A DNA stretch of 64,000 nt from Evernia prunastri (taxonomy: Eukaryota > Ascomycota > Lecanoromycetes > Lecanorales > Parmeliaceae), in assembly GCA_003184365.1 (NCBI GenBank), contig NKYR01000004.1:434001-498000 (forward strand). The letters run 5' to 3'. The notes beneath the pieces are model-generated. The model saw only the letters and a program-made list of their open reading frames with translations. It made no database searches and was not told where the DNA came from. The position numbers were made by a program, and so were the translations under genes. Shown here piece after piece: positions 33,146 through 44,697 of this stretch; within the stretch, counting starts at the first letter, position 1, and every line of letters begins with the position of its first letter.

Positions 33146-35064
33146 TTACACGAGCACATACAGTGCACACATCTAGGAGTCAGATCAGCTTATGTCAAGG
33201 ATAAGAACCATAAGTATATAGCCTTACCATAGAAAGTCCCAGGATCATAGAACACCAGAAGAGTACGTTCTAGACCTCAGTCAGCAAGTTGTGACAAGAT
33301 ACTTGAGACGTAAGAAAGTCTGCGGGTACACTCACATTGAGCAGTGTTCGGCTTCGGACAATCTTCATCCGCTGTACTGCTACTATAGGCAACTGCGACA
33401 TCTGCGCTGCGAATCCATATCCCCGTAGCTTTTTCGTGATGCAACCCATGACCAGTTCATGGCCAAGAGCACTCACGAGGAACGTAATCAGTGTTGCTGT
33501 ATTGCGTGACATATATGGTCTTGAGGCCCCATACACATGCCGACGCAGGAAGTGATGGACAGGAATGTTCCACTCCCGGGAAAACTCGAGCCTTGATCGC
33601 AGTCAGTAGAGGAAAGACTTGATATGCCATGAGAGCCTACCAATCGCTAGAGTTCCACCAGTCCGAGTAGAAGTGTCGATCAGCGAAGCAAGTAATCTCT
33701 GCGAACGCTCCAAGGACATACTCGAAGATGACGAGAAAACATATTAGGAAAGTCATCATGAATGGGAACAGAAGCTGGCTGATAGTCTCTCCAAGGATGA
33801 GACCCATGTCAGACCAGCTATCGATTCCTTCCAGTCGTAACGCCGACTCACGCAGTACAGGAACGATGAACTCTTCGCTTATGAGTGTTAAAAGGAATAT
33901 GCAGCCGAAGACTGCAAGAGTCTTGTAGAAGAGCTCCATCCAATTGATTTTCACTGTCCTCGGATACTCGAGCTCGTAACAGAGGGTTGGACAAAGTACG
34001 TAGTCGGCATAATTCATCATCGACAGATTATTAGGGTACGTCACTTGGCCCAGTGGGGAGACAAGTTCGAGGGCAAGATCTTCGCGTAGCTGCGTCAAAT
34101 TCTCTTTCTCATCCTCGTTCTTCTTGTCCTCTACCGCCTTGTCCACCTCGTTGAGTTGTGTATTTGGACCTGGGTATCGTACAGCTGCGGCAGTCGAAGC
34201 ACTCTCGGGATTGTCAAGAGCGGAAAGCCGGTGCTCGGTGGTACTTAGGTGGCCATTGTAGAAAGAGTATGAGTGCATTTTCATTAATAGAACAAGGGTA
34301 TGTAGGGTGAAGAAGACTTGGGCAGTCCAGGTCCAGTTGAAAATGAATGGCCAACTGGTTCGGTCAGCGCATGTCTTTCTTTTCATTATGATTCCACCTA
34401 CTTGACCCAAAGCACCAACCAACCGAATTGAAAGGCACTCTGTATTGGCATTCCAAGATTCTCCCATCTTAACCACCATTTGCTTCTACGGCATAGCATC
34501 TGGAATGGCACGCTTACGCTCGTACTCAAGACCATTGCTCCATCGCTGAGACCAAGCTCCCATGTCTTTGTGGTCAGAAGATCAAACATCTGATGCCTCA
34601 GAGGGTACCCCGTGTCTTTAATATTCCTCAACATAGTCGTGATGACCATGATGGCGAGTCCGATCCAAAACAGAACGAAGAAGCCTCTAAAGTCTCGATA
34701 CTCGCTTCTTGGATCGAAGTGCGATACCCGGGCAGCATATTCGACGGTAGGGAACATTCTGTGCTTTTGCTGCGCTCGGACCTGCTTCCGAGCTGACGAA
34801 ATGGACTGGGCTGACGGAGGAGCGTCCTCAGGTAGAGGAGTGGAACGGCCACTGCTAAAATTTCAGCACACTCTCTTCGATCGAAGATTGATGTCCTGCA
34901 TACCTCGATGCTCCTGACAATATGGTATCACTATGCCCATTGGGCTTCAGGCTCCTTTCTTCGGACTGAGCTCGTAGAATCATAGGATTGCTGGGTTTGA
35001 CAGGCCTGGGACGAACGATGTGATCAGGCCCGCCATTTTGAGTCGAGTAGGAGGAAGAGGCCAT
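33146..35064 (-). CDS. Sterol O-acyltransferase (MBOAT family)
   Basis: ER membrane enzyme that makes steryl esters from sterol and acyl-CoA. Six exons were followed on the minus strand: 35064-34904, 34851-34402, 34354-33641, 33591-33336, 33269-33228 and 33172-33146. All phases agree and the protein is 549 residues. Family marks: the N-terminal polar region, LLMKMHSYSFYNGHL after the second membrane helix, the FYSDWWNSSDWLEFSREWN motif that spans the exon 3/4 border, the active-site histidine segment ALGHELVMG, and PYMSRNTATL just before it. Many hydrophobic segments fit the multi-pass fold. Yeast homologues are ARE1 and ARE2. The last exon has only nine codons including the stop, and is the least certain part. 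It diverges from the AP-1 gamma gene. Confidence 0.88.
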
Positions 35065-35508
35065 GGTATATTTTCATTCACGAAGCTCTGGAAGGACACG
35101 CTTCCGCAGCGGAGGCAACATTGAGTTGGTGTATTAGGGCTCTTAGGCGGGTGGAATGGCTCTTATTAATTTGTGAGAGCCCTCGTGCCTTCGCACCGCA
35201 TTGTTCCGGATGATGGCAATTAGGCAGCTGACATGAGACCCGATTTCGAAGAATGCCGAGCTGAAAGGTTTCAAATTCTCGGAGCTCTGAGGCTATTTAA
35301 CTCCGCCAAACCTCGCCGCCTGATCGTAGGGCTGAGGCAGTCCGTCCTAGGCAATTATCGCGAGACGAGACACATCGATTTTGATAATGAAGCATTGCTC
35401 ACTATAACAGAACGGTAGCATCTAACCGCATGGTTAGTTACTACATTAAGTTCTCGGAGATATAGCCATATCAGTCCGTCATCCCGAGTTGGGGTCCATG
35501 AGGCCACC
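35065..35508. promoter_or_regulatory. Shared upstream region, sterol acyltransferase and AP-1 gamma
   Basis: 444 bp between two divergent start codons, so both promoters must fit here. A short frame at 35233-35418 has no family signature. I see no clear TATA box. Confidence 0.5.
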
Positions 35509-38257
35509 ATGAGCTCTTGCAAGTTCACTTATCCATCAAGTCTCAAGCAGCCGTAGCTAATTCCATGGACAGTGAAGCAGTTCATTCGCAATGTACGCGC
35601 CTCAAAGACCATTGCAGACGAGAGGTCTGTGGTACAAAAAGAAAGTGCTGCTATTCGAGCAAGCTTCAGAGAAGAGAGCGGGGATCACAATGTCAGGTGC
35701 GTTTGGGTCCTGACAGACTCGGGCAAGCAGAGAGCTGATACGAATATAGGAGGAACAATGTTGCGAAGCTGCTATACCTATTTACACTTGGAGAACGGAC
35801 TCACTTTGGCCAAATAGAATGTCTTAAGCTCCTGGCATCTCCGCGCTTCGCGGACAAGAGACTGGGCTATCTGGGGACAATGCTATTACTGGACGAGAAT
35901 CAAGAAGTCTTGACTCTCGTCACAAATTCTCTACAGAAGTACATTCCAACTGTTCCTTTCCTGACAGCTCTTGCTGACAACTGGTCTCCCTCTAGCGACC
36001 TCAATCACTCAAATCAATATGTTGTTGGCTTGGCCCTCTGTACACTTGGAAATATCGCGTCGATAGAGATGTCGAGGGATCTGTTCCAACAAATCGAGTC
36101 ACTCCTTTCTACAGCGAACCCGTACATACGCCGGAAAGCTGCGCTGTGTGCGATGCGGATATGTCGAAAAGTACCAGACCTCCAAGAGCATTTCATTGAT
36201 AAAGCGAAGCTTTTATTGTCGGATCGCAACCATGGCGTACTGCTGTGTGGTCTCACTTTCGTTACAAGCATGTGTAAGGAAGATGAAGCAGAAGGTGGAG
36301 AACAAGGCATCGTCGAGACATTCAGGCCTTTGACCAGCGGTCTGGTACGGACGCTGAAAGGACTGGCCAGCTCGGGCTATGCACCAGAGCATGACGTGAA
36401 CGGTATCACAGACCCTTTCTTGCAGGTCAAGATTCTTCGGCTACTTCGAACGTTAGGACGGGGAGATCCCCGGACAAGCGAACAGATCAATGACATCCTG
36501 GCACAGGTAGCCACTAACACCGACTCTGCCAAGAATGTGGGGAACTCGATTCTCTACGAATCTGTCCTGACAATATTGGATATTGAAGCGGACTCGGGCT
36601 TGCGAGTGCTGGGAGTGAACATTCTGGGGAAATTCCTAACGAACAAGGACAACAACATTAGATATGTGGCCTTAAACACACTCATCAAAGTCGTTGCTGT
36701 GGAGCCAAACGCGGTACAGCGGCACAGAAATACCATATTGGAGTGTCTTCGAGACCCGGACATTAGTATCCGAAGAAGAGCATTAGACTTGAGCTTCACG
36801 CTTATCAACGAGGGTAACGTGCGAGTCCTGATACGAGAATTGCTGGCCTTCTTGGAGGTCGCGGATAACGAATTCAAGCCAATAATGACCAGTCAAATCG
36901 GCGTCGCCGCGGATCGGTTCGCTCCCAATAAGAGATGGCATGTCGATACTATGCTCCGAGTCCTCAAGCTGGCGGGAAACTACGTAAAGGAGCAGATCCT
37001 CTCGTCCTTTGTACGCCTAATTGCAACCACGCCGGACCTTCAGACGTATTCAGTGCAGAAGCTATACGCAGGACTGAAGGACGACATTACCCAAGAAGGT
37101 CTCACATTGGCAGGCACATGGGTCATTGGAGAGTATGGCGATTCTTTGCTCCGTGGCGGGCAGTATGAAGAGGAAGAATTGGTGAAAGAGGTTAGAGAGA
37201 GCGAGATCGTCGACCTTTTTGAGACTATACTCAGCAGCGCCTATTCCACCCAGATCGTGGCGGAATATATCATCACCTCTGCAATGAAACTCACGTCACG
37301 GCTCAAGGACCCATCCCAAATAGACCGAATACGACGCCTCCTATCCAACCGCACATCAGACCTGAGCATCGAGATACAGCAACGAGCTGTCGAATACGGC
37401 AATCTTTTTGCCTATGACGACATCCGAAGGGGTGTACTCGAACGCATGCCTCCACCAGAAATTCGTGAAGAGCAGCGGGTGCTCGGCGAGGCAACGCCTA
37501 AGCAAAAGAAAGCAGCTGCCAAAGCAAGGAAGCCAGCCAAGCAGACGGAGCAAGATATGCTGCTCGACCTGATGGGTGGCTCAGACCTTCCAGCTACGGA
37601 TATGAGTGCAACTTTGAACGGCACCCAGAATAACGCCGATCTCCTCGCCGATATCCTAGGGGGTGGACCTTCTATTCCTTCGGCACCTACACAAACCACT
37701 TCCTCAAACAACAACGGCATACTGGACCTCTTCTCCTCCCAACCACCGACCAATGGCCTCTCCTCCCTACCATCCCAACAATCCACCTCCGCCTCCAACG
37801 ACCTCTTCGGCTCCATGTCCACACCGCCTCCTCAAACCTCCTCATCCGCACAGGCGCACGCAGCGTACCAAAAGAACGACTTGCTCCTCACCCTTCAAGT
37901 CCAACGCAGCGGCGGCGTCGCCCAAGTCCTCGCCCGGTTCCAGAACACGAGTAACTTCAGCAGATTCAGTGGGGTTGGGTTACAAGCTGCGGTGCCGAAG
38001 AGTCAGAAGCTGCAGCTGAATGCTGTCAGTAAGGCGGAGATGGAGGGAGGGGAGGAGGTGACGCAGGGGATGAGGGTTAGTGCTGTTACAGGGGTGAGTG
38101 ATATCCACCGTGTCTGCTACCAGAGTGAATGACATTGAGGACTGATGATGACGTCTAGACATTGCCAGCAAAGCTGAGGTTACGGCTGAAGGTCAGCTAC
38201 ACAAGAGAGGGCACACCGCCTATTACGGATCAGGTTGACTGGTCTGAACCAACGTGA
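35509..38257 (+). CDS. APL4: AP-1 adaptor complex, gamma subunit
   Basis: Large subunit of the clathrin adaptor AP-1, at the trans-Golgi network and endosomes. Four exons: 35509-35518, 35573-35696, 35750-38093 and 38159-38257, giving 858 residues. The N-terminus reads M-S-S-L-KQFIRNVRASKTIADERSVVQKESAAIRASF, as in other gammas. This needs a 10-nt first exon and a GC-AG intron (GCAAGT donor at 35519, ACAG acceptor at 35572); exon 2 then ends in a GTGCGT donor. The trunk is an alpha-solenoid (GTMLLLDENQEVLTLVTNSLQ, GLALCTLGNIAS, DPFLQVKILRLLRTLGRGD). A hinge of about 120 residues rich in Ser, Pro, Gln and Asn follows (residues 580-720), including DLLDLMGG-like and LLADILGGG motifs. The C-terminal ear begins at AYQKNDLLLTLQVQR. 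No damage seen. Confidence 0.9.
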
Positions 38258-38734
38258 AATGAGGGCGGTATAGACCCTGTTCTGTGAATTAAATAATGTT
38301 GCATCATCTGCAAAGGCATGTCATAGCGACGGTAGATGAAGTGCAAGCGTTCATTCAAAGAGAGCGTCTTAACGTTCTCATATGATCCATTTTCTCACAA
38401 CTAACTAACGTCGAACATACAACCTTAGCAATGCCAGCCAGGGGTCATACATAACCCAATGAATCCTCCTAATCGCAATCTCAAGACAAACATTCCCAAA
38501 CCCCAAACGACGAAATCAACAAGAATCAGAACCACCACCCAGCAACGACGCCCAACTCAAATAGCACAAGCAATATGCCAGCCAGCGCCTTCCCCACCCA
38601 AATTCAAAAAAAAAACAGACCACCCCCAAACCCCAACGCCCTGCTGCAAAACACCCCCAAACCCCCCAACGCCCTGCTGCAAAAAAGTCCAAACCCCAAA
38701 CCCCAAACCCCAAACCCCAAACGCCCCCCCCATT
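38258..38734. other. Convergent 3' region with CCCCAAA repeats
   Basis: About 480 bp between AP-1 gamma and the converging unknown gene. A doubled unit with ccaacgccctgctgcaaaa at about 38632-38651 and 38667-38685 is followed by CCCCAAA units at 38691-38722. No gene seen. Confidence 0.6.
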
Positions 38735-40885
38735 TCAATCCACCCCAAACCACCCCAGCCCCCCCGCCTCCCTGTCCAACCTCTTCTCCTCCCTACTCCT
38801 CTTCCTCTCCTCCGCCTTCCTCGCCGTGGCATTGACCCAGATATCCCCCAAGCGACCGATCAATTCCGGGCGCTTCGCCCTCTCCTCCCACCTCTTCGGC
38901 CCCTTCCTGTCGTCAACCCACCTCTGCTCCCAGTTCAACTCCGCGTTCACGAAGACGAAGAAGTCTTTCTTCTCCCTCACGGCTTTCTCCCGCGCGGCGT
39001 TGATGCGCTCCTGCACAGAGGAGGAGGAGGAGGAGGAGGAGGAAGACGACGCGGCCGCCACCGCTGATGACGTAGGGACCGCGTCCTGACCCTTTCGCTT
39101 CTTCGCCGGCTGCGAGGGGAAAGAACCAGAGGGAGGAAGTGGAGGAGGAGGCTGCGGCTCCTCCTCGGCCGGGGCGGGAGCTTTGCGTTTGAGGCTGGTG
39201 GCGGGAGGTGTCAGGAGGGACGGATGCGCGCTGCTGGGCTTCTGCGGCGACGAGGGGCCCGCTTCGGTGGGCGCGGGGGGTGCTTTTGGGCCTCGGAGTA
39301 TGAGGCGGGTTGGCGCCCGTCTCTTACTGCGGAGCGTCATCTGCGGCGCAGGCTCCGGGGTCGGACTGGACCCGCCATCCCTGCTCGGCAGATGATGATG
39401 CTGCTGCTCTGGCGATGGCGATGGTGTCGTCTGAGCGGGATCGACGGCCTGTTCTTCTGCGGGAGAGTCTGGATCGACGACGTCGCCCTGGTCTCGGGCG
39501 TTGGACTCCCCGTCCGCGGACGCAGGCGACGGAGCGGACGCGTCGTCAACATCATCGGCACGATCCGAACGTGACGCGGCCGCCGCGAGAGGATCCGGTC
39601 CGGGTCTCCCCCACGCCCGCTTCTCCGCCTCCAGTCTCTCGCGCTGCTTCCGGCTCAGCCGTGGGGGGTTGGACGGCGCCGCGCTCGCATACTTGGCCGG
39701 GTCGTACTCGGCCGCGCCGTACCGTTCCCGCTGTGCATTATCCGCCGCGTCGTCGTCGAGGGGCACCGTCTCCTCCCGCTCGAACGATCCCTCGTACCCG
39801 GCGTTCCGGTAGCCCTGCTCGTAGCAAGCGCGGAGCGATCCATGGATCGCTTCGCAGTGGCGGCACCGCGTTTCCCCGTCGTGGAGGTCGATGTCGTTAT
39901 GGTGAGGAGGGGAGCTGGGGTCGTGTCGGGACGAGAGCGGTGGGATTTCGAGGACGGCGTCGCCGTCGGGGGCGCAGTGTCGGAGGTGGTTGCCGTGGCA
40001 GCGGGTAGCGAAGCCTACCGTGCGAACGGCTGAGGGGGTGGTGCCTTCCTCTTCGGACTCGGATGAGTGAAGGTGGTCGGATGCGGTCCCGGCCGGGAGA
40101 GATCCGCCTTCGTGAGATTTGGCGTTCGGGGCCACGACGGATCCCGAATTGCGTTGCTCCGTGTCATTTGACAAGAGCAGCATCAGAGTTCGGCTGGCTG
40201 CTTCCTTCTCAGCAGCAGCAGCAGCAGCGTTATCTTCAAGACCGTTTCCAGCGCTGCCATCGGCCGTGGGAACGGTGTCGTAGATTTCGGGATCTCTGCC
40301 CTTTCCTTTGCCTTGTCCTGATGCAAATCTCCAATTTGCCAGTCGGGCGTGCAAGGACGGATATTCAACAGGGGCCGTGATGGCTTCGCAGTTAATTCCC
40401 CCGTTCTGCAAACATGCCAACGTCTCTACAGCCAGTTTTTCCCGGTCAGTGAGAGACGACACTCGGTCGTCGATGGGATATTTGGCGCTATCTTCAAGAC
40501 GGTTTCCAGCGCTGCCATCTTCCGTGGGAAGGGTATTGTAGATTTCTGGATCTTTGCCATTTCCTTCGTCTTGCCCTGCTGCAGTTGACCGATCTCTTAC
40601 GAAGTCCTCAAAGGTCAGATCTTCGACGGTGGCGGGCAACGTTGGGTCCTTGACGAGAGGTTCGATATATCCATACTCCGCGAACTGGGGCGTTTCGGCA
40701 GCCTGGTTGTCCGCAAAGGAAGTGTTTCTAGAATCCGGTGGGGTTGGGGTTGTCGGAAGAAGATCGCCCGCCATGACGGACGAGATTGACATGGGATGCG
40801 GTGGGATTGTGGTGGGTTCGGCAATTTGCGACTGTGCGTTCGCAGGCGACGACGACGGCGTGGGAAGACGGGAAGGGGCAGACAT
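38735..40885 (-). CDS. Hypothetical, largely disordered protein with coiled C-terminus
   Basis: Not recognised. From the ATG at 40885 the frame is 716 codons. The open frame runs 120 codons further upstream, but that part is low-complexity HTYTHNAK-type sequence and looks like 5' UTR. An internal repeat of about 25 residues appears twice: GKDPEIYNTLPTEDGSAGN and GRDPEIYDTVPTADGSAGN. A Cys/His stretch (RCHGNHLRHCAPDG ... RCRHCEAIHGSLRAC) could bind metal. Ser, Pro and Ala runs follow, including a poly-Ser run coded by TCC repeats. The last 110 residues are charged and helical (ERINAAREKAVREKKDFFVFV, then LNWEQRWVDDRKGPKRWEERAKRPELIGRLGDIWVN) and are the best candidate for a conserved domain. 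Confidence 0.6.
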   Translation of the reverse strand: MSAPSRLPTPSSSPANAQSQIAEPTTIPPHPMSISSVMAGDLLPTTPTPPDSRNTSFADNQAAETPQFAEYGYIEPLVKDPTLPATVEDLTFEDFVRDRSTAAGQDEGNGKDPEIYNTLPTEDGSAGNRLEDSAKYPIDDRVSSLTDREKLAVETLACLQNGGINCEAITAPVEYPSLHARLANWRFASGQGKGKGRDPEIYDTVPTADGSAGNGLEDNAAAAAAEKEAASRTLMLLLSNDTEQRNSGSVVAPNAKSHEGGSLPAGTASDHLHSSESEEEGTTPSAVRTVGFATRCHGNHLRHCAPDGDAVLEIPPLSSRHDPSSPPHHNDIDLHDGETRCRHCEAIHGSLRACYEQGYRNAGYEGSFEREETVPLDDDAADNAQRERYGAAEYDPAKYASAAPSNPPRLSRKQRERLEAEKRAWGRPGPDPLAAAASRSDRADDVDDASAPSPASADGESNARDQGDVVDPDSPAEEQAVDPAQTTPSPSPEQQHHHLPSRDGGSSPTPEPAPQMTLRSKRRAPTRLILRGPKAPPAPTEAGPSSPQKPSSAHPSLLTPPATSLKRKAPAPAEEEPQPPPPLPPSGSFPSQPAKKRKGQDAVPTSSAVAAASSSSSSSSSSSVQERINAAREKAVREKKDFFVFVNAELNWEQRWVDDRKGPKRWEERAKRPELIGRLGDIWVNATARKAEERKRSREEKRLDREAGGLGWFGVD

Positions 40886-42354
40886 GTTTAGGCGGTGAAG
40901 GATAGAAGGCTGATGATGTATTGTTGTTGTTATGATTGCTGTCGTACGTGCAGGGATCTCGTCGGTTTGTACTGTGTGGGCACTTTTTGCGTTGTGTGTG
41001 TATGTGTGTATGGATCTTGATATTCTTTTAAAGAGAGGAGGCAGGTGGATAGAAAATGGGTGTATTGTGTGATAATGGATGTTGAACGAGCGTCTTGACA
41101 GAGTTTTATATGTTGAATTGGCGAACCAGCATGGGCAAGAGAAGAGAAGTGGAAAGTGCAATATATTTATTGGAATATCCAAGGTGCAAGCCAGTAGGGA
41201 GCAACGCCCAGAGAGTGAGCAAGTTTTCCAATGACTCTGGTCCAAGCTTAACTAAACACCGTCGAAGGGCTTTGGATATTTATAGCATTTCATTGCGGGT
41301 TCTGTGGAGTAGAGTGGACCCATCAGGTAGCGTCCTCCTGACAACCTTATGTGAATACCCATGATATGTTCCTCCTCTTGAGAAATAGTAGTCGTAGAAA
41401 CAGAAAGAGAGGCAGGCAATAGCGCGCAGGTATTAGGCTACCAGTCAGTGGGTCAAGGAAGTGACAATTTTGAGTAGAGACCTCAACAACAAGGTCATTG
41501 GTATAAGATTGGGGCTATGGGATTGACATTGATGACAGCAGTCAAGTCCATTGCGCCACCTGCACGGTAGTCCATGTGAAAAATGGATACAGTCCCGAGG
41601 ATCCTTTGTTTATTTATTTATTTAGCTAGTAATCTAGTCAAGGGCAGCATGGGCGTGAAGATACTTAGCTTTGAGTGGAAATTGAGGTAGAAAGGTGGCA
41701 TGAAAATCTTTGAACGGGCTATCAAGCTCTTCTGGTTTGCAATTCAGCACTGTCGCTCGATCTCTGATGCGCAACTATGTGGCGAGATTGCAGAGCAACG
41801 CCCATGAGTCGCGGCCTGGAAAGATGATAAAAATGAGGTTCCAATCATGATGGGTTAGCGATAGCTTCCATCTTGCACAAAAAGAAAGTGCACTGTTAGC
41901 ACGATGGCGGACAGCACTGGGTAAATGTAGGGAACAGATCATTCAATTGAGCTAATAAAGAACCAGCCTAACACCATAATACTACCGAGGTGCAGGACTT
42001 CCCACATCCCCTGAAATCTGTGGTCATGGCGTATGCCTCTGTGGTAGCATAGTCTGTGGTAGCATAGGGGTATGACCAAAACTCGACCTCCTGCAAAAGT
42101 ATCCTCTTTCTTCTATGTAAAGTAAAGACATCACACTCTTGATCAAACGAACGGATGCAAGCCGAAAAGGTAGTCACAAAGTCTTGGCGGCTTCGTTCTT
42201 TGTCAAAGCAAAGATATGAATCGAGTCTCCGTGTCCAACTAATACGGCTATAGAAACTCGAGCTGTCAACGTGGTAGCGTGCCACGCAAGGCGGAGACAT
42301 TCCGTGTCTATCATCTTTGGAAGATAAGAGAGGGAAGATGAACCTCTGCCTGAA
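40886..42354. other. Long intergenic region, no gene seen
   Basis: About 1.5 kb. Near 41610-41622 a TTTA run (tttatttatttat), and near 42040-42067 the unit tgtggtagcatag occurs twice in tandem. Frames here are short and not supported. Confidence 0.5.
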
Positions 42355-44274
42355 TCAGACGCGGACCTGCTGTGACTCGCTGCGTCCCATACGAGGTCGG
42401 TGAGAGAATGGGTATTCATCACGGTACACCTCTTCAGATCCTCGTCGAGAGTACTGTTTGGGATAATAGGGCCTGGCGTGGCGCTCGTCATCGCCAGATG
42501 TTTTGGGAGAACGTTTGAAGGTCTCTTCGGTTGGAGAATGAGGGGAGTATTCGCCAAAAAGTTCACTATCACGAGCTTTCATTGGTGTAACGCGAGCAGT
42601 GTCATGCCGACTAAGACCTGGGCGACGAACATCTGATGGGGACGCGGACGGCGTCGCACGCGCTACCTGGGGCGACCTAGTTGAACCTCCTCGAGGGCCC
42701 ATAGTTGGACGCTCTGAGGGTCGACGGCTCTCCTTTGGACGAGACTGAAATTGTTCGTGAACTGGTTCGGGTTCCATCACATACGCCCCCTCCTGGGATA
42801 TTCCAAACGTGGTTTTTCTTTGGAGGGGAGTGGGTCTTGGTGGTGGATGATTCTCTTCCGTCATCTCGGAATCTGACTCGCTACTACTGTCGTCGGTATC
42901 CGAGGGAGCCTTCATGTTCTTTAGGTTCGATGACTTCAAGGGCACAGGAATGCCTGGCCGCATTCGATCTATCGGTGTCGTTTCTGATCGACGCATTGAC
43001 GGATACTTGGGTTCAGGTGAAGGCTGATAGGTTGCTGAGCGGTGTGGTTCTCTCCTCGAAGAGGACGAAGCGGCAATGTAGCTTTTGATTTTAGACGACT
43101 CTGACGAGTGGCCGGGCATAGCCGGTCTTCGTGACTCCAAAATCTCAGGTGATCGCCTTTCTTTTCCAGATCTCCCAATGGGACTGACAGCTCGGCTGTC
43201 GCTTCTCCGCCCCGACGGGCGTTTATCAACAGGAGGTGGAGGGGGAGGTGCTCTAGAGTCAAGGGTAGAAGCTGCTCTGTTGCGTCCTTCTGAACGGTGA
43301 GATAATGTCTCGACCTCGCGGGTCCTATTGATATGTTCCCGAGCAGCGGATTCCTTGGCGGATTCCTTGTATTTAAGTTCATGGTACTCATCCTTCACCT
43401 CGCGCTTGCTGCTCCTCCGTGGTTCGTCTCGATCTCTTCTTTGCTCATCACCACTTCTTTTCCGCTCATCTCCACTCCTCTTTTTGCCTTCATCCCCGCT
43501 TCTCCTCTTAGGCGGAGAATCCCGCTTGCTTTTGCTGTAATAGCGGTCTTCCGCTTCCGAATCCGAATGATCGTCCTCAACGTAGGTTTCGAACTTGCCT
43601 CTTGACTTCGTCTCCTCATCTCTCCTTCGATCCTTATCTCTTCGCCTTGTTCGCTGATCTCGTCGTGTTGCCTCTGCTGCTCGCTCAGCATCTTTCTCCC
43701 GCCTGTCCCTCCTCCTACGATCCTCCTCCTCCTCTTCGTATGCTCGCGGCTTCTTCCTCTCTTCCTGCATTCGCCCAGATCCAGACGTTTTCCTTGATGT
43801 GGAGGTAGTATAACGATCGTCTGTGTATTTCCTGGACGTTGGGGGCCGAGCATCGGCGTAAGAATTAGCAAACACATCTGGTTCGTCGTATCGACTGCCG
43901 GCAGGTTCCCTAGTCTCATACATCGTATTGCCTCGCATCTCAAATTTTGATGTAGATCCGTTCCTTGGTGATGCGTATTCGTATGATCTTCGAGACGGGA
44001 ACGATCCTCGCTCTTCGGCCATCTCAGCCCTTAGCTCTGCCAATTTGACCTTCTCGTCATAGCGCTGCCTTCTATTCTCGTCGCTCAGGATCTCGTAGGC
44101 TTGTTGTACCTGGTGGAACTGCTCGGCCTTTTGCTTCTTCGCCGACTCATCCTGCACCTTGTCCGGATGGCACGAGAGAACCAGCTTGCGGTGAGCACTC
44201 CTGATGGTAGCGAGTGTTGCGTCTTTGGGAACGTTCAGCGTTTTGTAGGGGCTTTGAGGAAGTGGGTCGTCCAT
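42355..44274 (-). CDS. J-domain protein (Hsp40-like)
   Basis: Single exon, 639 residues. The J domain is at residues 8-75: PYKTLNVPKDATLATIRSAHRKLVLSC, then the HPD tripeptide at 36-38 that stimulates Hsp70 ATPase, and AYEILSDENRRQRYDEK. It lacks the Gly/Phe region and zinc fingers, so it is a class C J protein. The rest is highly charged and disordered (RRRRDRREKDAERAAE; repeated KRSGDE units) with long Ser/Pro/Arg segments (RSPQVARATPSASPSDVRR) of the sort found in splicing or phosphatase-regulated proteins. No transmembrane segment. It may guide Hsp70 to nuclear or RNA-protein assemblies, but this is an inference from composition only. Confidence 0.8.
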   Translation of the reverse strand: MDDPLPQSPYKTLNVPKDATLATIRSAHRKLVLSCHPDKVQDESAKKQKAEQFHQVQQAYEILSDENRRQRYDEKVKLAELRAEMAEERGSFPSRRSYEYASPRNGSTSKFEMRGNTMYETREPAGSRYDEPDVFANSYADARPPTSRKYTDDRYTTSTSRKTSGSGRMQEERKKPRAYEEEEEDRRRRDRREKDAERAAEATRRDQRTRRRDKDRRRDEETKSRGKFETYVEDDHSDSEAEDRYYSKSKRDSPPKRRSGDEGKKRSGDERKRSGDEQRRDRDEPRRSSKREVKDEYHELKYKESAKESAAREHINRTREVETLSHRSEGRNRAASTLDSRAPPPPPPVDKRPSGRRSDSRAVSPIGRSGKERRSPEILESRRPAMPGHSSESSKIKSYIAASSSSRREPHRSATYQPSPEPKYPSMRRSETTPIDRMRPGIPVPLKSSNLKNMKAPSDTDDSSSESDSEMTEENHPPPRPTPLQRKTTFGISQEGAYVMEPEPVHEQFQSRPKESRRPSERPTMGPRGGSTRSPQVARATPSASPSDVRRPGLSRHDTARVTPMKARDSELFGEYSPHSPTEETFKRSPKTSGDDERHARPYYPKQYSRRGSEEVYRDEYPFSHRPRMGRSESQQVRV

Positions 44275-44697
44275 GACCGTCTTCTGATCTGTTACAAGGT
44301 TTCGAAGGGGGCAAGAGCATTGAAAGGTAAGATGTACCTCCCAAGCGGAAGAGGGAGAAGGTCATGCGTTTATGACCCGATGTTTGCGTGAATTCGCTGT
44401 ATCCACTAGACCACGCGTGGCTGGGAATCGGAATGTGTGGAAGCCGCTGAGTGATTAAATTGTAAGGTTTAGAAAGGTACGTGATGATTATTGCAGGAGG
44501 AGAATTGAATGGTGAGTAAGCTGATGACAAGGACTGCCCGAGGCACTCAAAAGATTTTCGTTTGACTTTCCACGTCAGGCACAACACAAGGTAAGTTACG
44601 GCTTGGTAGATCAACGCCAGGGCGGGTGGCAATAGCGAATGAGTGGTTTTCTTATTTTCGCTCGACGCTGACAAAGCTGCTTTTTGGAAGTTGATAG

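Noticed and set aside
38691..38722. Interstitial telomere
   Set aside because: The unit is TTTGGGG, not the TTAGGG expected for filamentous ascomycetes, and it is in a short gene-to-gene spacer.
40886..41245. 120-codon N-terminal extension of the unknown gene at 38735
   Set aside because: Low complexity from TG/AC repeats; the ATG at 40885 begins a more ordinary sequence.
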